A DNA stretch of 64,000 nucleotides, from the NCBI RefSeq assembly GCF_900187965.1, contig NZ_FZNL01000005.1, positions 248,001-312,000 of the forward strand, given 5' to 3'. Of this stretch, positions 18,191 through 27,299 are shown one piece after another. This DNA comes from Flavobacterium sp. ov086. GTDB lineage: Bacteria; Bacteroidota; Bacteroidia; Flavobacteriales; Flavobacteriaceae. The translations under genes and the position numbers were made by a program. Position 1 is the first letter of the stretch; the number at the start of each line of letters is the position of its first letter. The notes below the pieces were generated by a model. It saw only the letters and a program-made list of their open reading frames with translations. It was not told the origin of the DNA and did no database searches.

Positions 18191-19120
18191 ATGAAATTTC
18201 CAAAGAGTCATTCTTTACAAGAAATTGCAAATTTGCTTAATTGCGAATTTATTGGTGACCCAAACTTTCCGGTTTTAGGCATGAACGAAATACATGTTGT
18301 GGAACCTGGAGATATAGTTTTTGTAGACCATCCTAAATATTATGACAAAGCTTTACAATCAGCTGCGACTATTGTTTTGATTAACAAAAAAGTAGATTGT
18401 CCGGAAGGTAAAGCACTTCTGATTTCTGACGATCCTTTCAGAGATTTTAATACTCTAACCAAACATTTCAGACCTTTTCAGGCAACAAATGTATCTATTG
18501 CTCTTTCTGCAACTATTGGAGAAGGAACCGTAATTCAGCCTAATTGCTTTGTTGGGAACAACGTTACAATTGGAAAGAATTGTATAATACATCCAAATGT
18601 TACTATTTATGATCATACTGTAATTGGTGATAATGTAATGATTCATGCCGGAACTATTTTAGGTGCCGATGCATTTTATTATAAAAAACGTCCGGATGGT
18701 TTTGATCAATTAATTTCTGGCGGAAGAGTTGTAATTGAAGATAATGTTGGCATTGGTGCACTTTGTACTATTGACAAAGGTGTAACTGGTGATACAACAA
18801 TTGGTGAAGGGACAAAATTGGATAATCAGGTGCATGTTGGACATGATACTGTGATTGGAAAAAAATGTTTAATTGCTTCACAAACAGGTATTGCAGGTTG
18901 TGTCGTTATTGAAGACGAAGTTACAATCTGGGGACAAGTAGGGACAACCAGTGGAATCACGATAGGAGCGAAGGCTGTTATTATGGGACAAACTGGTGTA
19001 ACTAAATCGGTAGAAGGAGGGAAATCTTATTTTGGAACTCCAATCGAAGAATCAAGAGAAAAGCTAAAACAGTTAGCTAACATCAAAAAAATTCCCGAAA
19101 TTTTAAATAAATTGAAGTAA
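18191..19120 (+). CDS. Second LpxD-like N-acyltransferase paralogue
   Basis: A 309-residue LpxD-like protein. It has an N-terminal uridine-binding-like domain with [11 protein letters not shown], and a hexapeptide beta-helix (about 100-280). The aligned catalytic His is 218, but in the context [12 protein letters not shown] instead of IAHN. The motif that reads GADGFGF in LpxD is GADAFYY here, and the C-terminal helix is shorter. This suggests a related acyltransferase with a different acyl or sugar nucleotide substrate. It lies 2 bases before an NTF2-like gene and is probably translated with it. Confidence 0.8.
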   Translation: MKFPKSHSLQEIANLLNCEFIGDPNFPVLGMNEIHVVEPGDIVFVDHPKYYDKALQSAATIVLINKKVDCPEGKALLISDDPFRDFNTLTKHFRPFQATNVSIALSATIGEGTVIQPNCFVGNNVTIGKNCIIHPNVTIYDHTVIGDNVMIHAGTILGADAFYYKKRPDGFDQLISGGRVVIEDNVGIGALCTIDKGVTGDTTIGEGTKLDNQVHVGHDTVIGKKCLIASQTGIAGCVVIEDEVTIWGQVGTTSGITIGAKAVIMGQTGVTKSVEGGKSYFGTPIEESREKLKQLANIKKIPEILNKLK

Positions 19121-19121
19121 T

Positions 19122-19484
19122 ATGTCTATTAAAGAATTTGTTCAAAAATTTTATAAGTCGGATGCCTTAATTGATAGCGAAATCATGAAAACTTACTTGC
19201 ATCCGGAGGTAAAGTTAGATTGGAATAGTACTAAAGGATTGATCGAAATGGATTATAATTCGATGTTAGATATGGCAAATGAGCTAAGTCGTGCTTATGT
19301 GCGTTCTAAAGTCAGAATTAGCCATATTCTTGCTGAAGAAGACTTAGTTTCAATTCGTTATTCTCATTTTGTGAAAACGATTGAAAACCCAAGAGAAGAG
19401 ATGTTATTGGCCCATTTTTCTACAATTTGGCAAATAAAAGACGATAAATTATATCGCGGTTATCAAATGAGTCAATTTTCTTGA
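19122..19484 (+). CDS. NTF2/SnoaL-like protein
   Basis: A 120-residue protein with the NTF2-like alpha+beta pattern: an N-terminal helix (IKEFVQKFYKSDALIDSEIMKTYLHPEVKLDW), then strands ending in LAHFSTIWQIKDDKLYRGYQMSQ. Such small domains serve as enzymes or binding modules; no catalytic residues can be assigned. It is one base after the stop of the LpxD-like gene, so the two are almost certainly co-translated. A second, different NTF2-like protein lies in the his operon. Confidence 0.75.
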   Translation: MSIKEFVQKFYKSDALIDSEIMKTYLHPEVKLDWNSTKGLIEMDYNSMLDMANELSRAYVRSKVRISHILAEEDLVSIRYSHFVKTIENPREEMLLAHFSTIWQIKDDKLYRGYQMSQFS

Positions 19485-19568
19485 TTTTTTTGAAGACAAA
19501 AAGGTTAAAATACGTTACAAAACCTTACTTTTGCATCACAATTTTAAAAACTACATAAAATATATATC

Positions 19569-20441
19569 ATGAGTGTTTTAGTTAATAAAGATTCCAAAAT
19601 AATTGTTCAAGGATTTACAGGAAGCGAAGGAACTTTCCACGCTTCTCAAATGATTGAGTACGGTACTAATGTTGTTGGTGGTGTTACGCCTGGAAAAGGT
19701 GGAACTAGCCATTTAGATCGTCCGGTTTTTAACACAGTAAAAGATGCTGTTGATCAAGCTGGAGCTGATACATCTATTATTTTTGTACCGCCAGCTTTTG
19801 CTGCTGATGCAATTATGGAAGCTGCTGACGCTGGAATTAAAGTAATTATTGCTATTACAGAAGGAATTCCTGTAGCAGATATGATTAAAGCAAATAATTA
19901 TGTTAAAGAAAGAAATTCTAGATTAATCGGACCAAACTGTCCAGGAGTTATTACTCCGGGTGAAGCTAAAGTTGGTATTATGCCAGGTTTCGTTTTCAAA
20001 AAAGGAACAGTTGGAATCGTTTCTAAATCAGGAACTTTAACTTACGAAGCTGCTGACCAAGTTGTAAAACAAGGTTTAGGAATCACTACAGCTATTGGTA
20101 TTGGTGGAGATCCAATTATTGGAACTACAACTAAAGAAGCTGTTGAATTATTAATGAACGACCCAGAAACTGAAATCATCATTATGATTGGTGAAATTGG
20201 TGGTCAACTTGAAGCTGATGCTGCAAGATGGGTAAGAGCTGATGGTAACCGTAAACCAGTTGTTGGTTTTATCGCTGGAGAAACTGCTCCTGCCGGTAGA
20301 ACAATGGGTCACGCAGGCGCTATTGTTGGTGGTTCTGATGATACTGCTGCTGCTAAAAAACAAATTATGAGAGACAACGGAATTCATGTTGTTGATTCAC
20401 CAGCTGAAATTGGTAAAAAAGTAAAAGAAGTACTTGGATAA
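19569..20441 (+). CDS. sucD: Succinate-CoA ligase, alpha subunit
   Basis: The alpha subunit of succinyl-CoA synthetase, a TCA cycle enzyme. In 290 residues it shows the CoA-binding N-terminal domain with [26 protein letters not shown] and IGPNCPGVI, and the phosphohistidine loop GHAGAIVGG near 247-255. The beta subunit is not in the window. A TACTTTTG -7-like element lies at 19526-19533, and a strong intrinsic terminator follows, so it is likely monocistronic. Confidence 0.95.
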   Translation: MSVLVNKDSKIIVQGFTGSEGTFHASQMIEYGTNVVGGVTPGKGGTSHLDRPVFNTVKDAVDQAGADTSIIFVPPAFAADAIMEAADAGIKVIIAITEGIPVADMIKANNYVKERNSRLIGPNCPGVITPGEAKVGIMPGFVFKKGTVGIVSKSGTLTYEAADQVVKQGLGITTAIGIGGDPIIGTTTKEAVELLMNDPETEIIIMIGEIGGQLEADAARWVRADGNRKPVVGFIAGETAPAGRTMGHAGAIVGGSDDTAAAKKQIMRDNGIHVVDSPAEIGKKVKEVLG

Positions 20442-20470
20442 TCTCCGGTATTCAAAATAAAAAATTCCAA

Positions 20471-20501
20471 AAAAAGTCTCAATATTTTGTTGAGACTTTT
20501 T
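20471..20501 (+). terminator. Intrinsic terminator after sucD
   Basis: A 12-base stem (AAAAAGTCTCAA with TTGAGACTTTTT) with a 7-base loop and a T run. The A-rich left side means it could also act on the opposite strand. Confidence 0.9.
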
Positions 20502-20574
20502 TACATTTTTAAAATGATTGGAATTTAATTTAAAAACTTAGCAACTTAGAACCTCAGTTTCTTAGAAGCTTAAA

Positions 20575-21012
20575 ATGAGAAATATGTACAAAGAATTAGA
20601 AAAGTTTAAAGTAAGCAATAGTTTTACTTTTACAATCGAGGATAGTTTAGAACAAGCTTGTAATGCTCCGGAATCTGGCGCAGGAGTTTTTGTAGTTTAT
20701 GCTGTTGAAGGTGGTGCAAAAGAATTAATCATGGTGGGTTCTACAGGAACCGTTCAGAATGATGGAGCTTTGAAAAGCAAAAATGGCGGTTTATACGATA
20801 AAATCGTAAACGGACACCAATTTGCTAAAACTGGTAGAAAATATTCTTGGCCAGCACAAATGAAATTAGAAAACATCGATGCTCTTGAAGTAGTTTGGTA
20901 TGAAACTTTTAATGCTGACGTAAAAGGAATCCCTACTACTGTTGAAGGACAAGTTTTGCAAAATTTCTTAGATGAAAATGCAAGATTACCAAGATGGAAT
21001 GTAGCTTTCTAA
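20575..21012 (+). CDS. GIY-YIG-like protein of unknown function
   Basis: A 145-residue protein. Its arrangement resembles a degenerate GIY-YIG nuclease fold: GVFVVYAVEGGAKELIMVG (about 38-56) aligns with the GIY..YIG strands, and VEGQVLQNFLDEN (about 122-134) aligns with the E..N helix. The usual catalytic Tyr and Arg are not clear, so it may have lost activity. It is flanked by terminators on both sides, so it is a single-gene unit. The start is ATG 20575; ATG 20584 (MYKEL) is equally possible. Confidence 0.6.
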   Translation: MRNMYKELEKFKVSNSFTFTIEDSLEQACNAPESGAGVFVVYAVEGGAKELIMVGSTGTVQNDGALKSKNGGLYDKIVNGHQFAKTGRKYSWPAQMKLENIDALEVVWYETFNADVKGIPTTVEGQVLQNFLDENARLPRWNVAF

Positions 21013-21034
21013 GTTTTTTTAACTAGAAAACATC

Positions 21035-21064
21035 AAAAAGCCTTACTTACTAGTAAGGCTTTTT
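21035..21064 (+). terminator. Intrinsic terminator after the GIY-YIG-like gene
   Basis: The stem AAAAAGCCTTACT / AGTAAGGCTTTTT (13 bp) has a 4-base loop and is followed by a T run. Confidence 0.92.
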
Positions 21065-21427
21065 TTTATATTCGGATTTTTTTTTATTTAACGACTAATT
21101 TTATAATGTAAGTTTCTTTTACAAATGAGATATGTTAATATAAATGAATTGTTAAAAAAAGAAAATAAAAATGGTGGTAGTAAAATCTTACAATTAAATT
21201 GTTTTTTAAAATAGTATTATTATTTTAATTTGCCTTAAGTTCTAGTTAAATCAAGCATAAAGCAACAGTTTTCTTATATTAGGAAACTGCTTCCTTTGTG
21301 TAAAAAAATTGGTTTTAAATATTTGCTTTTATATATTTATCGCACAAAACCAAAAGATAATGTTAAAAAAACATATTCTTTGTATTAAATCAAAGAGTTT
21401 GTTTTAAGAATATCAGCCACTATAACC
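21065..21427. other. AT-rich upstream region of the ECF sigma gene
   Basis: No gene is visible in these 363 bases. They must contain the promoter of the sigma/anti-sigma pair. Near-consensus -7 words occur (AAATATTTGC around 21328-21337) but no full TTG-N-TAnnTTTG pair stands out. I see nothing else. Confidence 0.5.
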
Positions 21428-22039
21428 ATGAAAACCTCAACCTTTGAATTTACCGCTTTTGACGATATTACCCTTTGGACTAACCTAAGAGAGGGAGACG
21501 AAAAATCATTCTCGATGTTGTTTGAAAGATATTATGCCGATTTGGTGAGTTATGGCAATTCACTTTCTCCCTATCATGAAAAAGTACAGGATTGTATTCA
21601 GGATGTTTTTACAGATATATGGGTGTATCGCAATTCATTACAGCGTTCTGTGGTTGTAAAGGCTTATTTGTTATCAAGTGTACGCAAGAGAATTGCAAGA
21701 TTGCATGAACGTGATCATATTTTCCGCAAAGCAACAAACACAGATTCTATTGCATTTTTACTGGAGTTCTCTGTGGGGCATGAGCTTATAGATGATGACT
21801 ATGCTACCAAAGAAAAAGTTACTTATCTGAATAAATTATTAAATGATTTACCACCTCGCCAGAAAGAAGCTTTGTATTTAAAATATCATCAGGGACTTAG
21901 TGTGGAACAAATTGCTGAAATGCTCGATGTAAATTACCAATCGGCCAGTAATTTGCTGTATCGCGGTTTGCTGGTGCTTCGTAAAGAATGGAAAGGTACT
22001 TTTTCATTATTTCTACTACTATCTTCAAGTAGTTTTTAA
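21428..22039 (+). CDS. ECF RNA polymerase sigma factor
   Basis: A 203-residue ECF sigma factor of the type paired with FecR. Region 2 (about 26-95) contains SMLFERYYADLVSYG and DCIQDVFTDIWVYR. Region 4 (about 135-190) contains LNDLPPRQKEALYLKYHQGLS and the helix-turn-helix SVEQIAEMLDVNYQSASNLLYRGL. The C-terminus ends in an unusual hydrophobic/Ser tail (FSLFLLLSSSSF). It is followed 89 bases later by its probable anti-sigma factor, and the two should control the SusC/SusD genes downstream in response to substrate binding. Confidence 0.92.
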   Translation: MKTSTFEFTAFDDITLWTNLREGDEKSFSMLFERYYADLVSYGNSLSPYHEKVQDCIQDVFTDIWVYRNSLQRSVVVKAYLLSSVRKRIARLHERDHIFRKATNTDSIAFLLEFSVGHELIDDDYATKEKVTYLNKLLNDLPPRQKEALYLKYHQGLSVEQIAEMLDVNYQSASNLLYRGLLVLRKEWKGTFSLFLLLSSSSF

Positions 22040-22128
22040 TTTTATTTCAAAAAATAAAAAAAAAATCACAATTTGGTGAGTATACAATCAAAGAAGTGTC
22101 CTCTATGTTTTTGTAACCTTATTTTTAG

Positions 22129-23244
22129 ATGCAAAAACGTAATACATATACCGAAATAGAAGATTTTTTATCTGACGAATCATTCCAGTCGTGGATTTTA
22201 TTAAAAATTGACAATGATGGTTGGGAGGAGTGGACTTTAGAAAGTCGTCAACGTGCAAAATTAGTCGAAGAAGCACGACACTTATTGTTGGCGATGCATG
22301 TTACGGATTCAGAATTATCAACTTCGGATATTCGCAGAGCGTTAGAAGCGACTTGGTCGAAAATCGAAGAGAAAGAAAATCAAAACCATTTACCTGAAAA
22401 CTCAAACATTAGATTTCTTAGAAAATGTTTTCTTAACGGAGTTGCAGCAACTTTAATTTTTGGACTAATATCCGTTTGGTTCTACAAAAACTATTTCCAA
22501 ACAGAAAATAAAGTTGTTACCTACAAAGAACTTATTGATGAAAATAGTGAAGGATTAGTGGAGCAGACTAATAATTCAGACAAACCGCAAATTATTACAT
22601 TATCTGATGGTAGTTCGGTTTTATTACAGCCAAATAGTAAATTAAGTTATCCTAAAATCTTTACCGGAAACGAAAGAAAGGTGTATTTATCCGGCGAAGG
22701 TTTCTTTGAAATTAGTAAAAATCCTAAAAAACCTTTTTACGTTTATGCAAACGAGATTGTCACAAAGGTTGTTGGAACTAGTTTTAGGGTCAAAGCTTAT
22801 TCTGATCAACCTGATGTTGAAGTTCTTGTCCGCACCGGTAAAGTTAAGGTTAAGTCTAATGAAATGATTTCAAAATCAGATCACGAAGAAATAGTTTTAC
22901 TTCCTAATCAGGCATTACGATTTGTACGTAATGATCTAAAATTCAATAAAATTACAAATATCACTCAAGATGCTGAACTTGTTCAAAGTGTTGGAAATAT
23001 CGAACAACTAAGCTTTGAGTTTAGTGATATCCCTGTTTCGCAGATTTTTGAAACAATAGAACAGGCTTATCTGGTAGATATTGATTATCCAAAAGACAAA
23101 TTAAAAGATTGCCATCTTACCACTTCACTGAGTGACCAGCCTTTGCCGGAAAAATTAAAAATTGTTTGTAGAAGCATTGGCAACAATACCAGTTTTGAAA
23201 TGAACGGAAATCAAATTATTATAACATCAGAAGGATGTAATTAA
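22129..23244 (+). CDS. FecR-family anti-sigma factor
   Basis: A single-pass inner-membrane anti-sigma factor of 371 residues. The cytoplasmic N-terminal part (1-98) would hold the ECF sigma factor; the membrane segment is at about 101-119 (FLNGVAATLIFGLISVWFY). The periplasmic FecR domain includes ITLSDGSSVLLQPNSKLSYP and KVVGTSFRVKAYSDQPDVEVLVRTGKV, and a C-terminal DUF4974-like segment (FSDIPVSQIFETIEQAYLVDI) follows. In this family the periplasmic part contacts the N-terminal signalling domain of the TonB-dependent transporter, here the SusC with an STN domain 303 bases downstream. Confidence 0.92.
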   Translation: MQKRNTYTEIEDFLSDESFQSWILLKIDNDGWEEWTLESRQRAKLVEEARHLLLAMHVTDSELSTSDIRRALEATWSKIEEKENQNHLPENSNIRFLRKCFLNGVAATLIFGLISVWFYKNYFQTENKVVTYKELIDENSEGLVEQTNNSDKPQIITLSDGSSVLLQPNSKLSYPKIFTGNERKVYLSGEGFFEISKNPKKPFYVYANEIVTKVVGTSFRVKAYSDQPDVEVLVRTGKVKVKSNEMISKSDHEEIVLLPNQALRFVRNDLKFNKITNITQDAELVQSVGNIEQLSFEFSDIPVSQIFETIEQAYLVDIDYPKDKLKDCHLTTSLSDQPLPEKLKIVCRSIGNNTSFEMNGNQIIITSEGCN

Positions 23245-23426
23245 TGCTTTTGTATAACTGTAATTATACAAAAGAAGATCGCATTAAGTGATTTAATATT
23301 TTAGATAAATTCTTTCTTTTTTTTATAAGAATGTAATTTATTTCTTTTGAAACAAACCAAAACCAAAGTATAAACCAAAACTAAGAAAAACCAAAAAAGC
23401 CTATGTAAAAGATAATGCATAAAAAA

Positions 23427-23459
23427 AAGTGCCGAAATGCTGTAACATTTTCGACACTT
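23427..23459 (-). terminator. Hairpin between fecR and susC, oriented as a minus-strand terminator
   Basis: The 303-base gap 23245-23547 has no gene. Its only clear structure is AAGTGCCGAAATG (23427-23439) pairing with CATTTTCGACACTT (23446-23459). On the plus strand it is preceded by a run of A and not followed by T, so it fits a terminator for leftward transcription; no leftward gene is visible there. It may instead be a 5' leader structure of the susC transcript. Confidence 0.5.
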
Positions 23460-23547
23460 ATAAAATTGAATTTCTCTCTGTAAAGAGTCATTCAGTACGT
23501 TTCTTAAAATACACTCGAATCAGTATTAATCAAAACAAACCAAAATT

Positions 23548-26500
23548 ATGAAAAAACCAGTTGTTAAACAACGATTACTCCATCGAATCATGAAAATAAC
23601 ACTATTTCAGTTTGTCCTTGCACTTGTGTTTTCAAGTGTTGCAATGGCAAACGATGTAAATGGGCAAAAAAAGTTAGATACCAAAGTCACAATTACAGTT
23701 GAAAATTTGACATTGGATAATGCATTATCTAAAATTGAAAAGTCTGCGCATGTAAAATTTTCTTATAACTCCAGATTACCACAATTAAACCAAAAAGTGA
23801 GTATTGAGGCTAATCAGGAAACATTGGCAAGTATTCTAAACAGAGTATTGCTTCCGTTTAATATCACATTTGCAGAAGTTAGTAATCAGATTATTTTGCA
23901 AAAGAATGTTGTAAATCCGTTTGCAAATACAGATAATCACGATTCATTATTAGAAATATTAACTGCGGGTCCAATTATAAAAGGAAAAGTGACAGATTCA
24001 GGAGGAAATCCTTTACCTGGTGCAACAGTATTGGCAAAAGGAAGCAAAATGGCCGTGCTTACTGACTTTGATGGTAATTTTACTATCGAAATGCCTGCGA
24101 ATAGTGATAAAATTATCATTTCTTATGTAGGTATGGAGACAAAAGAAATTGGTATAACTAATATTACACCAACAATTGTTTTAAATGAATTGGGGCAAAA
24201 CCTAAAAGAAGTTGTAGTGACTACAGGTTACGAAAAAACATCTAAAAGAACCTTTACAGGAGCTATCAGTAAAATTTCGGGAACGGAATTAAAAGTTGAC
24301 GGTGTAGTTGATGTCAGCAGAATGATTGAAGGAAAAGCAGCAGGGGTAACAGTTCAAAACGTTACAGGAACATTTGGTACAGCACCAAAAATTACTGTTC
24401 GTGGATCCTCATCAATCTTTGGAGATACAAAACCTTTATGGGTTATTGATGGTGTTGTTCAGGAAGATATTATTAATATTTCATTTTCTGATTTGGCCTC
24501 AGGAAACTCTGAAACTTTGCTAAGTTCATCTGTAGCAGGTTTAAATGCTAATGATATTCAAAGTGTAGAAATCTTAAAAGATGCATCGGCAACTTCTATT
24601 TATGGTTCAAGATCATTAAACGGAGTTGTAGTTGTAACGACAAAACAAGGTCGTAGAGATTCACCTTTAAAAGTGAGTTATTCAGTAGAGAATACGGTAA
24701 GAACTGTTCCTAATTATTCGCAATATGATATTTTAAACTCTCAGGAATCAATGAGTATTTTAAAAGAGTTGGAAGGATATAGCGGAGATGGAAAAGGGTT
24801 TCTTGAAATAGCTTCCTCACTAAACGGAAGATTTGGTGGAGTTTATAATATTCTTGCAAAACAAATTGATACTTACAATAAAACAGGTGGTCAGTTTGGA
24901 GTTAGAAATGATGAAGTTAGCCGTAATCAATTTTTAAAGAAATATGAATTAGGCAATACAGATTGGTTTAGTGTTTTATTTAGACCTTCAATCACACAAA
25001 ATCACTCTTTGAGTTTTTCTGGTGGAGGAAAAAACAACACATTTTATGCTTCTCTAGGATATTATACAGATCCGGGATGGACAATTGCAGATAACGTAAA
25101 ACAATTGACATCTAATATAAAAGGAACTTTTTTTATAAATGATAAATTAAATATTACTTTATCTACAATGGGTTCGGTACGTAATCAAATGGCACCGGGA
25201 AGTTATGAAAGTAAATCAGATCCAGTTTACGGAAGCGTAAACAGAGAATTTGATATCAACCCTTTTAAGTATGTTTTAAACACAAGCAGAACTTTAAGAC
25301 CTTACGATGAAAATGGAAATTTAGAGTATTACAGAAATAACTGGGCTCCAATGAATATTATTAACGAGCTTAGTAATAATACATTGGATATTAAAGTAAA
25401 TGATATTCGTTTTCAATTGGATTTAGAATATAAAATTAATCCACATTTAACTTATAATCTTACAGGTTCAGCCAGATATGCTAATACTTCGAGAGAGCAT
25501 AAAATTTATGAAGATTCGAATGTGGCTGCCGCTTATAAGGCGGGTACAGCTTTGAGCGTAGAAGGAGAAAATTCAATCGTTCAGGAGGCTAATATATTTT
25601 TATACCGTGATCCGGATAATTTAACGGCACCAAAAATATCTGTACTTCCAAATGGAGGGTTTTTAAGAAAATTTACAAATGACATGACTTCTTACAACAT
25701 TAGAAATAGTGTTAATTATAGAAATACATTAAATGAAAAACACGAATTAGAAGGATTCTTTGGTACTGAACTTAGATCAGTAGACAGAAACAGTGATAAT
25801 TTTACTGCAGTAGGACTTCAATTTGACCGTGGACTTACACCATTTATCGATCCTAGATTAATTTCTAAAATAGTAAATGACGGAGATTCTTATTATGGTT
25901 TTGATGCTGAAAGAGAAAGAACAGTTGGTTTCTTCGGAAAAGTAGGATATACTTATGATCGTCGTTATACAGCGTCTCTTACAGGTCGTTATGACGGATC
26001 AAACAGACAAGGAAACAGCGGTTCTAACAGATGGCTGCCAACTTATACAGTAAGTGGAAAATGGAATATCACGGAAGAAAATTTCATGAGAAATTCTAAA
26101 GCTATAAACAATTTAGCATTAAGAGCATCTTATGGACTTACAGCTACTGCCGGACCAGCTACCAATTCATTGGCGATTTACAAAAGTTTTATTACGGATA
26201 GACTTTTTCTTGGAAACAGAGAATCTGCAATATCTATTGATGAATTACAAAACGGTGATTTAACTTGGGAAAAACAATACGAAACTAACATTGGTTTAGA
26301 TTTAGGAATGTTTAACAACAGAGTACAATTTGTAACGGATGTCTATACTCGTAATGCCTTTGATTTAGTTGATTTTGTGACAACATCAGGTGTTGGAGGA
26401 GAAAGTATCAAGCAAGGTAATAATGCCGATATGAGAACTAAAGGTCTTGAAGTAGGTTTTACAACTCAGAATATTGTAGGCAAAGATTTTAGATGGTCTA

Positions 26501-27288
26501 CTACGCTTAATTTCTCTGTTTATGATCAAAAAATTACAAAATTACAAAACAAACCATCTGCATTTAGTTTAGTAAACGGAAACGGCGGAAACGCATTAGG
26601 AACTCCTAGAAACTCTATTTATTCGTATGACTTTACAGGATTAAATAATCAGGGATTACCAACTTTTAAATTACAGGATGGTGCAGAGAACAATATGACT
26701 GATGCAGATTTTCAAGATACAAATGATGTAACTAAATACCTGAAATATGAAGGTTCTATTGAGCCAAATAAATCTATAGGTTTAGCGAATACTTTTACTT
26801 ACAAAAATTGGTCATTATATGTATTTATTGTTGGTTCAGGGGGAAATAAAGTTCGTTTGAATCCTGTTTATGATAGCGTTTATGATGATTTGACAGTGTT
26901 TACAAAAGATTTTACCAATCGTTGGATAAATCCTGGAGATGAAAATATTACAAATGTTCCTGTGATTGCTGACAAAAGATTGATAGAAAATAATGGAGGA
27001 GAACGTACACTTGCAAAAGCATACAACACCTATAATTATTCTGATGTTAGAATTGCTGATGGTGATTTCGTGAGATTAAAAAATATCTCATTAGGTTGGG
27101 AATTCCCTAAAGATTTCAAGAGAAAATTAGGAGTAAGCACCTTTACATTAAAAGGATCAGCAGTAAACCCTTGGTTAATTTATTCTGATAAAAGACTTAA
27201 CGGTCAGGATCCGGAATTCCGTAATACAGGAGGTGTAGCTTTTCCAATTACATCACAATACACATTTGCCATAAACCTTTCATTTTAA
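23548..27288 (+). CDS. SusC/RagA-family TonB-dependent outer membrane transporter with STN domain
   Basis: An outer-membrane importer of 1246 residues that works with SusD and TonB. After a long signal region (to about residue 40) come an STN signalling domain (about 50-110, VTITVENLTLDNALSKIEK), a carboxypeptidase-regulatory-like domain (about 146-222, GKVTDSGGNPLPGATVLAKG), a TonB plug (about 228-370, with the SusC signature VEILKDASATSIYGSRSLNGVVVVTT) and a 22-strand-type barrel ending in aromatic YTFAINLSF. The STN domain is the part that signals to FecR, so this importer is probably induced by its own substrate. The SusD gene follows 11 bases later. The substrate cannot be read from sequence. 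Confidence 0.93.
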   Translation: MKKPVVKQRLLHRIMKITLFQFVLALVFSSVAMANDVNGQKKLDTKVTITVENLTLDNALSKIEKSAHVKFSYNSRLPQLNQKVSIEANQETLASILNRVLLPFNITFAEVSNQIILQKNVVNPFANTDNHDSLLEILTAGPIIKGKVTDSGGNPLPGATVLAKGSKMAVLTDFDGNFTIEMPANSDKIIISYVGMETKEIGITNITPTIVLNELGQNLKEVVVTTGYEKTSKRTFTGAISKISGTELKVDGVVDVSRMIEGKAAGVTVQNVTGTFGTAPKITVRGSSSIFGDTKPLWVIDGVVQEDIINISFSDLASGNSETLLSSSVAGLNANDIQSVEILKDASATSIYGSRSLNGVVVVTTKQGRRDSPLKVSYSVENTVRTVPNYSQYDILNSQESMSILKELEGYSGDGKGFLEIASSLNGRFGGVYNILAKQIDTYNKTGGQFGVRNDEVSRNQFLKKYELGNTDWFSVLFRPSITQNHSLSFSGGGKNNTFYASLGYYTDPGWTIADNVKQLTSNIKGTFFINDKLNITLSTMGSVRNQMAPGSYESKSDPVYGSVNREFDINPFKYVLNTSRTLRPYDENGNLEYYRNNWAPMNIINELSNNTLDIKVNDIRFQLDLEYKINPHLTYNLTGSARYANTSREHKIYEDSNVAAAYKAGTALSVEGENSIVQEANIFLYRDPDNLTAPKISVLPNGGFLRKFTNDMTSYNIRNSVNYRNTLNEKHELEGFFGTELRSVDRNSDNFTAVGLQFDRGLTPFIDPRLISKIVNDGDSYYGFDAERERTVGFFGKVGYTYDRRYTASLTGRYDGSNRQGNSGSNRWLPTYTVSGKWNITEENFMRNSKAINNLALRASYGLTATAGPATNSLAIYKSFITDRLFLGNRESAISIDELQNGDLTWEKQYETNIGLDLGMFNNRVQFVTDVYTRNAFDLVDFVTTSGVGGESIKQGNNADMRTKGLEVGFTTQNIVGKDFRWSTTLNFSVYDQKITKLQNKPSAFSLVNGNGGNALGTPRNSIYSYDFTGLNNQGLPTFKLQDGAENNMTDADFQDTNDVTKYLKYEGSIEPNKSIGLANTFTYKNWSLYVFIVGSGGNKVRLNPVYDSVYDDLTVFTKDFTNRWINPGDENITNVPVIADKRLIENNGGERTLAKAYNTYNYSDVRIADGDFVRLKNISLGWEFPKDFKRKLGVSTFTLKGSAVNPWLIYSDKRLNGQDPEFRNTGGVAFPITSQYTFAINLSF

Positions 27289-27299
27289 TATAATTGATT

